Origin: Ponticaulis sp.
GTDB lineage: Bacteria > Pseudomonadota > Alphaproteobacteria > Caulobacterales > Hyphomonadaceae
Assembly: GCA_002692725.1 (NCBI GenBank)
Contig: NZLU01000017.1
Location: 1-64,000, forward strand
Direction: 5' to 3'
DNA: 64,000 nucleotides
The notes under the pieces are model-generated. The model had not been told where the DNA came from and ran no database searches. It was given only the letters and a program-made list of their open reading frames with translations. Below, piece by piece: positions 54,271 through 63,582 of the stretch; positions within the stretch are counted from its first letter, which is position 1, and each line of letters begins with the position of its first letter. The position numbers and the translations under genes were made by a program.

Positions 54271-56235
54271 ATGGCCAATACAAAATCCTCTCCTGACGAA
54301 GCCTTCCGCGAGGCGCTGAGCATCACGACCAAGGCGCTCTCGGCAACGGATGAGGTCGAGGTGAATTTTTCACCTGACGGGACAGCCGCATCTGGCAAGA
54401 AGATTCAGATCAAGTCACCGCCGCGCCTGATCGACCCGGAAGTCGCTGCACGAATTCGCGGTGAGGCTGATGCTGCCGCGTTGAAGCTGGCCCATCACGA
54501 CCCTGTTGCGCACACACGCAATGCACCCAAGGGGGTCGAGGCACGCGCAGTTTTTGAAGCCGCCGAACGCGCGCGCGTGGAAAGTATTGGCGCTGCCCAT
54601 ATGGATGGGATTGCCGATAATCTTGATGCCGTCCTTGTCGAACGATGCGAACGGGCGGGATATTCGTCAGCGCAGGACCGCCAGAGCGTCCCCTTGTCTG
54701 AGGCGGTCGAGTTTCTTTTGCGCGAGAAGCTCTCCGGTCGCCAACTTCCCCCGATCGCAGAAGGCGTTGCAGACCTTTATCGGGAGGATGTTGAGAAATC
54801 GACGGGCGATGGCCTCGATCGTCTTGTTAGTCTTCTGGATGACCAGACCGCTTTTGCCAAAGCGCTGAAGGACATTATTCGCGACCTGACTGAAGGCGAT
54901 GTCCAGGATGGTGAAGATTTCGACGAGGAGGAAGACGACTCACTCGAAGACGAGGAAGCCTCGACTGAACAGGGCGATGACGGCGACGCTGAAGCTGAAG
55001 ACAGTATGGGCGGGTCGATGGAAGAAATCGACGCGTCTGACATGGAGGGCGACGAGAACGAAGACGCCAATATGACCATGGAAGCTGATGCGGATATGGA
55101 TTCGGGGGAAGACCCTGAAGACGTGGAAGACGGCTCGCAACCCATGCGTCCGAATTATCAGCCCAACGATGATAATCGCGAGCTTCGCTATAAGGTTTTC
55201 ACCAAAGAGCATGACGAGGTCGTGCACGCAGATACACTTTGCGACCCCGAAGAACTGACCCGGCTGCGCGGACAACTGGACCAGCAGCTTTCAAATCTGC
55301 AGGGTGCGGTGTCGCGACTTGCCAACAAACTTCAGCGCCGTCTGATGGCCCAGCAAAGCCGCAGTTGGACGTTTGATCTGGAGGAAGGGGTGCTGGATAC
55401 CGCCCGCCTGACGCGCGTTGTGACGGATCCAACCTCGCCCTTGTCATTCAAACAGGAAGATGAGTCCGATTTCCGGGATACGGTCGTGACCCTTCTGATG
55501 GACAATTCGGGTTCTATGCGCGGTCGGCCCATCATGGTTGCGGCGCTCTGCGCCGATATTCTGGCCCGCACACTCGAACGGTGTGGGGTTAAGGTCGAAA
55601 TTTTGGGCTTTACCACGCGCGCCTGGAAAGGTGGCCTGTCCCGCGAAGCCTGGGTTGATGCTGGAAAGCCGGCCGCACCTGGTCGCCTGAATGATCTCCG
55701 GCATATCGTCTACAAACCTGCCGACAGCCCGTGGCGACGTGCGCGGCGCAGTCTCGGCCTGATGATGCGCGAAGGCTTGCTGAAAGAGAATATTGACGGC
55801 GAAGCGCTGATCTGGGCGCATGAACGCCTGATGGGCCGCCCCGAACAACGCCGTATTCTGATGGTGATTTCCGATGGCGCGCCCGTGGATGATTCCACAC
55901 TTTCGGTCAATGTTGGCAATTATCTCGAGCGGCATTTGCGAGATGTGATCGATTACATCGAGAACAAGTCCGACGTCGAACTGATCGCCATCGGCATTGG
56001 CCATGATGTGACCCGCTATTACAAACGCGCAGTGACGATTGTGGATGCCGAGCAATTGGGCGGCGCGATGACCGAACAATTGGCGTCGCTGTTCGACGAG
56101 AAGGAAAATCCCGTTCCGAGTAAGCAAACCTCGAAACCGTCACGGAAAGGTCGTGATGAGGGGTTAGCGGTCTATTCAGGACAGCCTGTGAAGCAGGCAA
56201 ATTTGAGGGATGTCTCGCGTGCGCTTAAATCATAA
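54271..56235 (+). CDS. cobT: CobT-type VWA protein (cobaltochelatase subunit)
   Basis: Partner of CobS: 654 residues. An N-terminal helical part is followed by a strongly acidic, low-complexity stretch (about 210-300, Glu/Asp/Met) and a C-terminal von Willebrand A domain with the MIDAS motif [13 protein letters not shown] and later [22 protein letters not shown]. Starts 60 bases after cobS. Its last 17 bases overlap the next gene. See cobS for the caution about cobalt insertion. Confidence 0.92.
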   Translation: MANTKSSPDEAFREALSITTKALSATDEVEVNFSPDGTAASGKKIQIKSPPRLIDPEVAARIRGEADAAALKLAHHDPVAHTRNAPKGVEARAVFEAAERARVESIGAAHMDGIADNLDAVLVERCERAGYSSAQDRQSVPLSEAVEFLLREKLSGRQLPPIAEGVADLYREDVEKSTGDGLDRLVSLLDDQTAFAKALKDIIRDLTEGDVQDGEDFDEEEDDSLEDEEASTEQGDDGDAEAEDSMGGSMEEIDASDMEGDENEDANMTMEADADMDSGEDPEDVEDGSQPMRPNYQPNDDNRELRYKVFTKEHDEVVHADTLCDPEELTRLRGQLDQQLSNLQGAVSRLANKLQRRLMAQQSRSWTFDLEEGVLDTARLTRVVTDPTSPLSFKQEDESDFRDTVVTLLMDNSGSMRGRPIMVAALCADILARTLERCGVKVEILGFTTRAWKGGLSREAWVDAGKPAAPGRLNDLRHIVYKPADSPWRRARRSLGLMMREGLLKENIDGEALIWAHERLMGRPEQRRILMVISDGAPVDDSTLSVNVGNYLERHLRDVIDYIENKSDVELIAIGIGHDVTRYYKRAVTIVDAEQLGGAMTEQLASLFDEKENPVPSKQTSKPSRKGRDEGLAVYSGQPVKQANLRDVSRALKS

Positions 56236-57295
56236 AACTCTGGCGGGTCTGTCTGGCCTCGCTTTGCTCGTCGGATGCGCCTCCAATGAACCGGCCGCGC
56301 CGGTTTCCAAACTCGCCCCAGATGCGTTATCCGATGCCATCGCGGCCTCCTGCCCGGAGGATGTCGGCTACATCCTGCCGGAAAAGATCTCTGTTTCAGC
56401 GACTTCGCTCGACTGGAGCGAGACACCAGAGAAAACGACGAAAGCGCTGGGGTCTTTAATTCCAAAAGCGCTGTTTGAACTCAACAGTGACGATTCTCGT
56501 TTTGGCGGCCTGTCCGGTATGGATTTGCTGGATGACGACACGCTGATCATGACCGCCGATGATGGATCGCTGATCTGGCTTGATTTTGATCCTGACACGC
56601 TGATTCCCTCTGACATCGCTTATATTGCGGGACTGCGAGATGAAACGGGCGGCATGATTGACGGTAAACTCGATGCGGATTCAGAGGGCCTCGCCTGGAA
56701 TGGTGAAACCCTCTTTGTCAGCATGGAGAGAAACCACCGCATTCTTGCCTATGATATTGAAGGCTGTGGGTCGGCAGCACGTGGTATTCCTGTTCTGAGT
56801 TTTGCGCCAGATGGATTTGGGCTTGGCAAGGCCATTCATGAAAATCGCGGCATGGAAGCTCTGGCGCAGCGAGAAGGAAGCGAATTGATTGCCGGGCTGG
56901 AAACCAATTCAGACGGTTCCCCGATCGGCATATTCAGCGGTCCAGACGCGCGTGACTTTGCGCTCCGTCTGCCATCACCAGAGATTACAATGCTGACCGG
57001 GCTGGATATTGTCCCTGTTGAAGGGGGACCGGACCGACTTTATGCAGTGTTCCGGTCGTATGACCCTATTCGGGGCAACAGGATCGCTATCGGAGCCGTC
57101 GCATTCGATGACACTGGGCCCATTGGCGAGATGGAGCAGCTCGCGCTCTGGGGAACAGAGGTGATGGTGGACAATTTCGAGGGGATCACCGCGCGCTCGA
57201 TCTCTGAGACCCACGACCAGATCCTGATTATCTCTGACAATAATTTTTCATCACGCCAGAAAACACTCTTGGCGGTATTCGAACACGAACACTAA
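56219..57295 (+). CDS. Phytase-like esterase family lipoprotein
   Basis: About 358 residues. The signal ends ALLVGCASN, a lipobox. The mature domain matches the phytase-like esterase family: [46 protein letters not shown], and [12 protein letters not shown], with EGITA near the end, a six-bladed propeller expected. The GTG at 56219 is 8 bases after GAGGGA; the ATG at 56210 is too close to it. It overlaps cobT. Possible phosphoesterase; substrate unknown. Confidence 0.8.
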   Translation: MRLNHKTLAGLSGLALLVGCASNEPAAPVSKLAPDALSDAIAASCPEDVGYILPEKISVSATSLDWSETPEKTTKALGSLIPKALFELNSDDSRFGGLSGMDLLDDDTLIMTADDGSLIWLDFDPDTLIPSDIAYIAGLRDETGGMIDGKLDADSEGLAWNGETLFVSMERNHRILAYDIEGCGSAARGIPVLSFAPDGFGLGKAIHENRGMEALAQREGSELIAGLETNSDGSPIGIFSGPDARDFALRLPSPEITMLTGLDIVPVEGGPDRLYAVFRSYDPIRGNRIAIGAVAFDDTGPIGEMEQLALWGTEVMVDNFEGITARSISETHDQILIISDNNFSSRQKTLLAVFEHEH

Positions 57296-57323
57296 ATCGC
57301 AAATCCCGGCCAGAGCCGAACGG

Positions 57324-59033
57324 CTATTCCAGCTCCTTCGCCATCTCTGACCTCCAGACAATGTCACCTTCCACAATCGTCATCATCGGTTTGGTTTTGA
57401 GAATGTCTTCGTCCGCAATCGTGAGAAGGTCCTGATCAAACACGGAAAAATCTCCGCGTTTTCCGACTTCGATTGTCCCCAGATCGTTTTCCATAAAGGC
57501 TGCATAGGCCGCGTTGGTCGTAAAGAGTTTGAGCGCTTCGAAACGTGTCAGCGCCTGATCCCGATGCCAGTCTTCATTCGCGAAGCCATCGAGGCTCTTG
57601 CGCACGGAGGCCGCATAGAACTCGATCAGAGGGTCCCCAACCTCAACCGGCGCGTCGGACCCACCTGCAATCATCGCCCCTTCTTTGGTGAGATCTCGCC
57701 ACGCATAGGCCGTCCCAAGACGCTCAGAGCCCAGGCGCGAGGGTGCGAAGAACAAATCTCCGATGGCGTGGGATGGCTGCATGCTGGCAATCACCCCAAT
57801 CTCGGAAAAACGAGACTGGTCGGTCGTCTGAACGATTTGCGCGTGCTCAATGCGCCAGCGCGGATCGAACGCGTCTGCCTCTTCGCCTTCAGCTGCGGCC
57901 TCAGGCTGAGACGCCTCATATCCCTCAAAGGCTTCGGCCATCCAGGCAAGAGCTCGCTTATTACCAAGATCACCAATTGCGTGGATGGCCAGCTGAACAT
58001 CGCCCTCTAGGGCCGTTTCAAACAATTCGATTGATTCCGGCTTCTGGCGCAGCGCCAGGCCGCGCGTGTCCGGTGCATCAGTATAAGGTGACACGAGCAG
58101 CGCACCGCGCGAACCAAGCGCGCCATCCATATAGATTTTCACAGCACGCGTGGTGAGGATCCGGCCCGTCGGCACGCGATCGATCGCCGACTGCATCTGA
58201 TCAGGCGTCACAGCATTGTAGGTACGCAGCTTGATCTGCCCTTCGAGCGACAATCCTCGCAGGGCTTCAAGTTCTGTTGCTCCGACCGACATATTGTGAA
58301 GCCCGGTCCAGCCTCGGCTGGCATACACATCGAATCCTGTTCGAACAAATTCGGTCATCTGTTCGACAGTCGGTGCCGTGAACAGGCCTGAGGTCAAGGC
58401 CATGGCATTGTCGATCAACATGCCATTGGGCGCGCCATCCTCGGCCTTCAGAATATCGCCGCCTTCGGGTGGTACGGTATCGGCGGTTATGCCGGATGCT
58501 GACAAGGCCGCAGAATTCGCAACAGAGGCATGCCCATCGGCGCGTGTCAGAACCACCGGGATATCTCCGACCACTTCATCAATGTCAGATGCGTGCGGGA
58601 AGCGACCTTCAGGCCAATGCGTTTCAATCCATCCGCGCCCGCGAATGCGATCGAGGTCGGGGTGTGCGGCACGATAGTCTGCGAGTTCGGTTTTCAGCTC
58701 TTCGATGGACAAGACCTGATCGAGATTGAGGGTCAACTCTCGCTCGCCAATACCGGCAAGGTGGACGTGGGAGTCCGTAAAGCCCGGGAACATCACGGCA
58801 TGGTCGGGCAGTTTTATGATTTCCGCACCAGACTTTGCAGCCTTGATTGCGCCGTCCATATCACCAGTATAGACGATCACCCCATCGCCGACCGCGACGA
58901 CGTCGACAGTCTGGCCGCTCTCAACGCCGGTATAAATTGTTCCACCGGAATAGATCACGTCGGCCCGGATCGGCACTTCCCCGCTGCAGGCAGCGAGTGA
59001 GAGCAGGCTAATGGCGAGAACAATCAGACGCAT
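57324..59033 (-). CDS. Amidohydrolase family lipoprotein (YtcJ-like)
   Basis: 569-residue metallo-amidohydrolase. Lipobox SLAACSG. Metal site begins with PGFTDSHVHLAG; the bridging Lys region is KIYMDGALGSRGA; further ligands are in IHAIGD, IEHAQIV and GGSDAPVE. The N- and C-terminal composite beta domain is typical, ending VGKRGDFSVFDQDLL. Hydrolyses C-N bonds of cyclic or N-formyl substrates; substrate unknown. Convergent with the esterase gene. Confidence 0.9.
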   Translation of the reverse strand: MRLIVLAISLLSLAACSGEVPIRADVIYSGGTIYTGVESGQTVDVVAVGDGVIVYTGDMDGAIKAAKSGAEIIKLPDHAVMFPGFTDSHVHLAGIGERELTLNLDQVLSIEELKTELADYRAAHPDLDRIRGRGWIETHWPEGRFPHASDIDEVVGDIPVVLTRADGHASVANSAALSASGITADTVPPEGGDILKAEDGAPNGMLIDNAMALTSGLFTAPTVEQMTEFVRTGFDVYASRGWTGLHNMSVGATELEALRGLSLEGQIKLRTYNAVTPDQMQSAIDRVPTGRILTTRAVKIYMDGALGSRGALLVSPYTDAPDTRGLALRQKPESIELFETALEGDVQLAIHAIGDLGNKRALAWMAEAFEGYEASQPEAAAEGEEADAFDPRWRIEHAQIVQTTDQSRFSEIGVIASMQPSHAIGDLFFAPSRLGSERLGTAYAWRDLTKEGAMIAGGSDAPVEVGDPLIEFYAASVRKSLDGFANEDWHRDQALTRFEALKLFTTNAAYAAFMENDLGTIEVGKRGDFSVFDQDLLTIADEDILKTKPMMTIVEGDIVWRSEMAKELE

Positions 59034-59070
59034 TGAGAGAGACTCCTTCTAAGCCCCTAGGAATGCGCAC

Positions 59071-59095
59071 AAAAAAAGCGCCCCGCAAGGCGCTT
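59071..59095 (-). terminator. Rho-independent terminator after rpmB
   Basis: Stem AAGCGCC/GGCGCTT with loop CCGCAA; on the minus strand it is followed by seven T. Located 26 bases after the rpmB stop codon. Confidence 0.9.
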
Positions 59096-59120
59096 CTTTA
59101 AATTCAGACCCAGCTAGCGA

Positions 59121-59414
59121 CTAAGCCGTCGCTTCTGTCTGCTTTTTCTCAATGTCAGACAGAATTTTCAGCGCTGTTGGGTGAAGCGTCGATTTTTTTG
59201 TCTTGAGCAGGTATCCATCCAGGCCGCCATGCTTGTCGACCGTACGCAGAGTTGACGCAGCGATACGCATTTTGAACTTCCGGTCGAGAACTTCAGAATA
59301 CAGCGTTACGTTCACCAGGTTCGGAAGGAACCGGCGCTTTGATTTGATGTTTGAGTGGCTTACCCGATGACCAACGATCGGAGATTTGCCAGAAAGTTCA
59401 CATTCGCGCGACAT
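59121..59414 (-). CDS. rpmB: 50S ribosomal protein L28
   Basis: Large-subunit ribosomal protein of 97 residues: MSRECELSGKSPIVGHRVSHSN, TKRRFLPNL-like KSKRRFLPNLVNVTLYSEV and IAASTLRTVDKHGGLDGYLLKTK, the usual bacterial L28 with alphaproteobacterial length. Followed by its own terminator. Divergent from the DUF3108 gene, an arrangement frequent in related bacteria. Confidence 0.96.
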   Translation of the reverse strand: MSRECELSGKSPIVGHRVSHSNIKSKRRFLPNLVNVTLYSEVLDRKFKMRIAASTLRTVDKHGGLDGYLLKTKKSTLHPTALKILSDIEKKQTEATA

Positions 59415-59649
59415 GGCAGCGCCTCTTGTCTAATCTGTCAGAAAACTTGAAGCGCGGGCATTACGCTTTTCAGCGGCATCCGTCAACCGTGATTCGAAAC
59501 CTAATCTGCAAACAGGCATAATGAAATCATGGCAATTCCTGGCACAAATGAGGTGATTTCACGAAACCCCTGTTCATTTTCCCTTGTGTCTGGTTTTGTT
59601 AGATCGAGCAGTGTGGGCGGGTTGATTACGTTTTTCGAGGTTTAATCTG

Positions 59650-60543
59650 ATGAAACTGAAAATGTTAGCCGGACTGTCTGTGTTGGCTCTTGGCGTTTCA
59701 ACACCTGCTATCGTCAGCGCGCAGAATGGCAGTGCGCCATCCGCAAATATGGTTCTGGCGGATGTAAAGGCCGGACAGGACAAACGCTTCATCTATGAGC
59801 TGAAAGCCAAGGCCTGGCTGTTCATCATACCGGTGACGGGCAAAGCGACCTTTGATACCACACTGACCGGCAATACCTATCGGATCAATTCGCGCGTCAA
59901 AACAACCGGCCTTGCCGATGTGTTTGTCGGCTATGACATGCGTGTCTCAGCCAGTGGTTATGTGTTGGATGACGGCCTGGAGACCTATAATTACATCAGC
60001 CAGAATTATGACGGCAAAAAGAACCGCCGCGTCGAGATGACGTATGGCGCGGACGATGTCGCCATGACCGCGACGCCGCGATTTGGTGATCTGGGTGACC
60101 CAGCGGCCACGCCGGCACAGAAACTGGAAGCGCTCGATCCATTGTCCAGCATTATCGATATCGCATTTCAGCCGCGTGATCCGTCCAATCCGTGCGGCGG
60201 GCCCATGAAATTGTTTGATGGCAAGCAGCTGACATATCTGAATCTGACCTATCAGGGCGAAGCGGATATCAAGACTGAAGCCTGGCGCGGTAAAGGCATT
60301 GAGTGCTTTGTAAACATGGAGCGCGTTGCCGGATATGAAAAAGGCGAGAAAGGTAAAAACCTTTCAGGCATTGATGGCCCGATGCGAATGTATTTCGCCG
60401 AAGTGATCCCTGGCACCATGACGATGATGAAGCTGGTCGTCGACACTGACGATATTGGCAAGATCACGGTCGAAACCAGCAAGATCCAGATGATCGATGT
60501 CGAGACCCAGGAAGCTTCAGCTGAAGGAAGCAATCGGGGTTAA
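59650..60543 (+). CDS. DUF3108 domain exported protein
   Basis: 297 residues, signal peptide ending PAIVSAQN. The DUF3108 domain (beta-rich) has KAWLFIIPVTGKATFDTTL, YNYISQNYDGKKNRRVEM and PLSSIIDIAFQ. Family function is unknown, probably envelope-associated. GAGG lies 8 bases before the ATG. Divergent from rpmB; followed by a terminator. Confidence 0.88.
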   Translation: MKLKMLAGLSVLALGVSTPAIVSAQNGSAPSANMVLADVKAGQDKRFIYELKAKAWLFIIPVTGKATFDTTLTGNTYRINSRVKTTGLADVFVGYDMRVSASGYVLDDGLETYNYISQNYDGKKNRRVEMTYGADDVAMTATPRFGDLGDPAATPAQKLEALDPLSSIIDIAFQPRDPSNPCGGPMKLFDGKQLTYLNLTYQGEADIKTEAWRGKGIECFVNMERVAGYEKGEKGKNLSGIDGPMRMYFAEVIPGTMTMMKLVVDTDDIGKITVETSKIQMIDVETQEASAEGSNRG

Positions 60544-60564
60544 TCCAATCTCAGGCGAGATTGG

Positions 60565-60595
60565 AAAAAGCCGGTCAGACGATCGGCTTTTTTAA
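60565..60595. terminator. Bidirectional Rho-independent terminator
   Basis: Stem AAAAAGCCG-GTC/GAT-CGGCTTTTT, loop AGAC, six T on the plus strand and A-run on the other side. A smaller perfect hairpin AATCTC-AGGC-GAGATT (60547-60562) precedes it. Serves the DUF3108 gene and the convergent exported-protein gene. Confidence 0.88.
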
Positions 60596-61020
60596 TGTCC
60601 TGAAGGCGGGTCGCCCGTCACCGGCATGGCGACAATCGGGTCCTCGATTGGTTTTCCGAAACATTCAGACCCCATCGCGACCCAGCGCGAGGGAAAATCC
60701 GGATCAATGAAAACCATTCGGACACGGCCCCAATTGTATGTGCTTTCTCCGGTTTGCGGATTTACGATGGCGACATCGCAGACGTCAAACTCACTATTAT
60801 CGATGAAGATGCCATCATATGTACCCCGGCCTTCATACTGACCCGCCAGACCCTGGATGAAGAGTTTACCATCTCCATGCGCCAGGACCGCCATGCCATT
60901 CGCAAGATCCTCTTCATAGACCACTTCTTCGCCCATGATAGTCCACACTTCATCAGCCGATGCCATGCCGGACAGGCTCAGCGCACTCATCGCCATCAAG
61001 GCCGCTTTCAAATCGGGCAT
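60592..61020 (-). CDS. Exported protein of unknown function
   Basis: 142 residues with a signal peptide (cleavage near GMASA-DEV). Mature part has VWTIMGEEVVYEED, QGLAGQYEGRGTYDG and CDVAIVNPQTGESTYNWGRV, beta-rich; a Cys pair (VCDVA, SECFG) may form a disulfide. No family recognised. Convergent with the DUF3108 gene. Confidence 0.68.
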   Translation of the reverse strand: MPDLKAALMAMSALSLSGMASADEVWTIMGEEVVYEEDLANGMAVLAHGDGKLFIQGLAGQYEGRGTYDGIFIDNSEFDVCDVAIVNPQTGESTYNWGRVRMVFIDPDFPSRWVAMGSECFGKPIEDPIVAMPVTGDPPSGH

Positions 61021-61097
61021 ACTTCCTCCAATTATCTTATACAGACCTCAATAGACGTCGCTTTCTCAACGCTTCCAAGTCCGAGACTGAAGTTTTT

Positions 61098-62588
61098 TCA
61101 ACGCGCCTGGCTGGCGGATCGGATCAAAAGTTCGAGAAATTGTTCGTGCGTGGGCAGTTTTTGTCGGCACTGCGCGAGCAATTCGGAATGATCCGGCAGC
61201 GCGTAATTGCCTCGCGGCGGCGGGTTCACCCATTTCATGCCGTGAAGTACAAACTCAAAACTATCGAGCGCAAAGAGGCGCTGAGATCCGTGAAAATCAT
61301 AGTCAATCGGGCTGCGGTTTCGCCAGATTTCGAGCTTATCCTGCAAGCCGTCCCAGATCGCCTCTTGAGAAGTTGCTGCTCGCCAGAACTCCGTATCCCG
61401 GCGCGTTGAGGTCACATAATGGAGATTGATAAAACCCATCACCTCTTCATAGAGATCATCCATATTCCGGTTGAAATTTCTCTGTGCGGCCGCAGGCGCA
61501 TTAATGTAGTCGATCAGTGTGTTGCCGAGCATTTGCGCGGCAAATTCAATCATATAGAGACCGGAAGATTCAAGCGGCTCGAGAAAACCCGCTGAAAGTC
61601 CGATGGCAACGCAATTACCTTTCCAGGCTTGTTTTCGCTGAATGCTCGCAAATTTGAGCCGTCCCGCGGAAAGACCATCAGTGTGCGGACCCTCGAATTT
61701 GCGCAAGGACGCTTCAGCTTCGTCATCAGACAGAAACTGGCTGGAATAAACATAGCCAAGCCCGCGCCGTGTGTGAAGATTGATATCCCATTGCCAGCCA
61801 TGATCACGAGCGATGGAGCGCGTATAGGTGACGATCCGCTCTGGCTTATGAACCTCATAGGGCACACGCATGGTGACGGCGCGGTCGCAAAGAAGATATT
61901 TAGAGTAATCCTTTACACCCACACCCAGCGCGCCCCCCATCAGAACGCTGCGAAACCCAGTGCAGTCTACGAAGAGATCAGCCGACAGGGTTTCTCCCTG
62001 ATCGGTTTCAACCGATTCAATCAGGCCTTCCGGAGAGACATTAGCTTCCGTGATGTTTGCGCGTTTGTGCAAAATGCCTTTCGACCGCCCAAACTCAGCG
62101 AGACGCAACGCCATTTTGATCGCATCGAGATGATAGGCATACGGAAAATTCGCGAGGTATTGAGGGGTCTGGGGCGATTTCGGCGCGATGTTATGATCGG
62201 CCAAATTTGTCAGGACCGAAAACGTCCGGTCAAAGTCTTTACCGTTTTGTGCTGTCCAGGCTTCTGCGAGTGGATCTGTCTGCGTGCGGTGACGTCGATC
62301 AAACGGGTGATCATACGACTGACCATCGTTCCAGTTTTCAAACCGGATGAGACATTTGAATGTGGCCTCTGAGGACGCCATGAGGTCGCCCTCAGCTATA
62401 CCGATAAGCGACATGGTTCGGCGGATACTTGGAACCGTCGCCTCGCCCACCCCAATGGTCGGGATGTCCGGGCTTTCGACCAAAGTGATCTGGCATGGCA
62501 GCTCGAACCGTTGAATGAAATGGTTGAGCAGATTGGCCGTGATCCAACCTGCACTCCCGCCACCAACAATGAGAATGTTCTTCAGCAT
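61098..62588 (-). CDS. Tryptophan 7-halogenase-family flavoenzyme
   Basis: 496-residue FAD-dependent halogenase-family protein. FAD motif GGGSAGWITA is at the N-terminus, followed by VESPDIPTIGVGEATVPSIR. The equivalent of the catalytic Lys is in ATFKCLIRFENW, and Glu in LEPLESSGLYM. The WxWxIP signature is changed to WQWDIN, so the final Pro is Asn. Such genes in Caulobacterales often belong to nutrient-uptake loci with TonB receptors rather than to metabolite synthesis. The gene is divergent from tetR and its upstream region carries the TetR palindromes. Substrate unknown. Confidence 0.86.
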   Translation of the reverse strand: MLKNILIVGGGSAGWITANLLNHFIQRFELPCQITLVESPDIPTIGVGEATVPSIRRTMSLIGIAEGDLMASSEATFKCLIRFENWNDGQSYDHPFDRRHRTQTDPLAEAWTAQNGKDFDRTFSVLTNLADHNIAPKSPQTPQYLANFPYAYHLDAIKMALRLAEFGRSKGILHKRANITEANVSPEGLIESVETDQGETLSADLFVDCTGFRSVLMGGALGVGVKDYSKYLLCDRAVTMRVPYEVHKPERIVTYTRSIARDHGWQWDINLHTRRGLGYVYSSQFLSDDEAEASLRKFEGPHTDGLSAGRLKFASIQRKQAWKGNCVAIGLSAGFLEPLESSGLYMIEFAAQMLGNTLIDYINAPAAAQRNFNRNMDDLYEEVMGFINLHYVTSTRRDTEFWRAATSQEAIWDGLQDKLEIWRNRSPIDYDFHGSQRLFALDSFEFVLHGMKWVNPPPRGNYALPDHSELLAQCRQKLPTHEQFLELLIRSASQAR

Positions 62589-62715
62589 GGCGCTATCTGG
62601 TCTCACTTTCTACAGACAGGCAAGATGTCTTATGTAGATCGACCAGATCAGACGCGTATAGGGGAGGGCATCCCCTTAAAAGACTGCGATGTGATTGGCT
62701 GAGGTCCAAGAATAT

Positions 62716-62760
62716 CTTACAATGTAAGTTGTTAATTGAGCCGAACCCTTACACCATAAG
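62716..62760. promoter_or_regulatory. Two 13-bp TetR operator candidates between halogenase and tetR
   Basis: CTTACAATGTAAG (62716-62728) is a perfect palindrome around its centre base; CTTACACCATAAG (62748-62760) is an imperfect copy, 32 bases on (start to start). The pair lies midway between the divergent starts and ends 30 bases before the tetR start, so a bound TetR protein would block both genes. Two further copies of the element occur within and after tetR. Confidence 0.7.
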
Positions 62761-62789
62761 TTTATTGGGATATATCGAGGGTTCTCTTC

Positions 62790-63347
62790 ATGACCGGGCG
62801 TACGCCACTTAGTCGCGACCTGATTGGCCAGACGGCACTGGAGCTGGCTGAATCTAACGGCCTCGATTCTCTGAGCATGCGGCGACTGGCTGAGGCGCTT
62901 GGCTGTGAGGCCATGTCACTCTATCACCATGTTGAAGGCATTGATGGGGTCAAAGACGCGATCATGGATACGCTGTTTGGCATTATCAGCACACGACTTG
63001 AAGGAAAAACCGGAGATTACCTTGAATCTTACGGTGTAAGCTTAATCGAAATTGCCTGCGACTATCCGGAGGCCTTCAAACTTCTGGCAACGCGCCTTTG
63101 GTCCAGTTCTGACGCGGAGGCTTTTGCAGCATCTGCCTTCGAACGCATGGGGGAATGCGGTCTGAGGGGGGATCAGCTTCTGACATCAGCACGTATCCTT
63201 ACAGCGTATGTCAACGGCGCTGGGTTGGCTTTGGGTGCCTGGCGAGGAATTGCGCAGGGAGACCAAAGCTCAATGGAAAGTGTTAAGGCTGATCTCCTGC
63301 GTGGATATGCGGCGCTCGTTCAGCAGGTAAAGAAGCGTAAGATTTAG
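62790..63347 (+). CDS. TetR/AcrR family transcriptional regulator
   Basis: 185 residues. N-terminal helix-turn-helix: ALELAESNGLDSLSMRRLAEALGCEAMSLYHHVEG. The C-terminal ligand domain is helical, not assignable. GAGGGTTCTCTTC precedes the ATG. Being divergent from the halogenase gene with two palindromes in the gap, it probably represses itself and perhaps that gene. A copy of the 13-bp element lies in its own coding sequence (63029-63041). Confidence 0.9.
   Translation: MTGRTPLSRDLIGQTALELAESNGLDSLSMRRLAEALGCEAMSLYHHVEGIDGVKDAIMDTLFGIISTRLEGKTGDYLESYGVSLIEIACDYPEAFKLLATRLWSSSDAEAFAASAFERMGECGLRGDQLLTSARILTAYVNGAGLALGAWRGIAQGDQSSMESVKADLLRGYAALVQQVKKRKI
63029..63041. promoter_or_regulatory. 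13-bp TetR-like element inside tetR
   Basis: CTTACGGTGTAAG, identical to the copy at 63357-63369, with the same CTTAC...GTAAG arms as the intergenic palindromes. It falls in the coding region for TYGVSL, with no coding constraint that would demand the palindrome. Confidence 0.5.
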
Positions 63348-63356
63348 GCCAAGCGA

Positions 63357-63369
63357 CTTACGGTGTAAG
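63357..63369. promoter_or_regulatory. 13-bp TetR-like element after tetR
   Basis: CTTACGGTGTAAG, ten bases after the tetR stop codon; same as the internal copy. It could be a further operator for rtcB (minus strand, ends 63583) or a binding site that loops back to the promoter copies. Confidence 0.5.
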
Positions 63370-63475
63370 TGCCAACCATGTCATCCCGTTTGCAATGCAG
63401 AACACAGCCTTGAGCCCGTTTCAGGTTTGCCAGAGGAAAACGGAAACAACCGAAAAATGTTATGCTTTGCAGACA

Positions 63476-63510
63476 CGGGACCTTGCTGGCGGTGAATACA
63501 GAAGGTCCCG
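63476..63510. repeat. 9-bp inverted repeat downstream of tetR
   Basis: CGGGACCTT (63476-63484) pairs with AAGGTCCCG (63502-63510) around a 17-base loop. No T-run follows on either strand, so a terminator is uncertain. The region 63348-63582 otherwise holds only the 13-bp element and a GGCTAGCC direct pair near the rtcB stop. Confidence 0.5.
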
Positions 63511-63582
63511 CATCTACGACGCACCACTGCGTGCTGCATCGTGTGCGGGATGACAGCCGAGCTGGCTAGCCAGAGAACCCGG

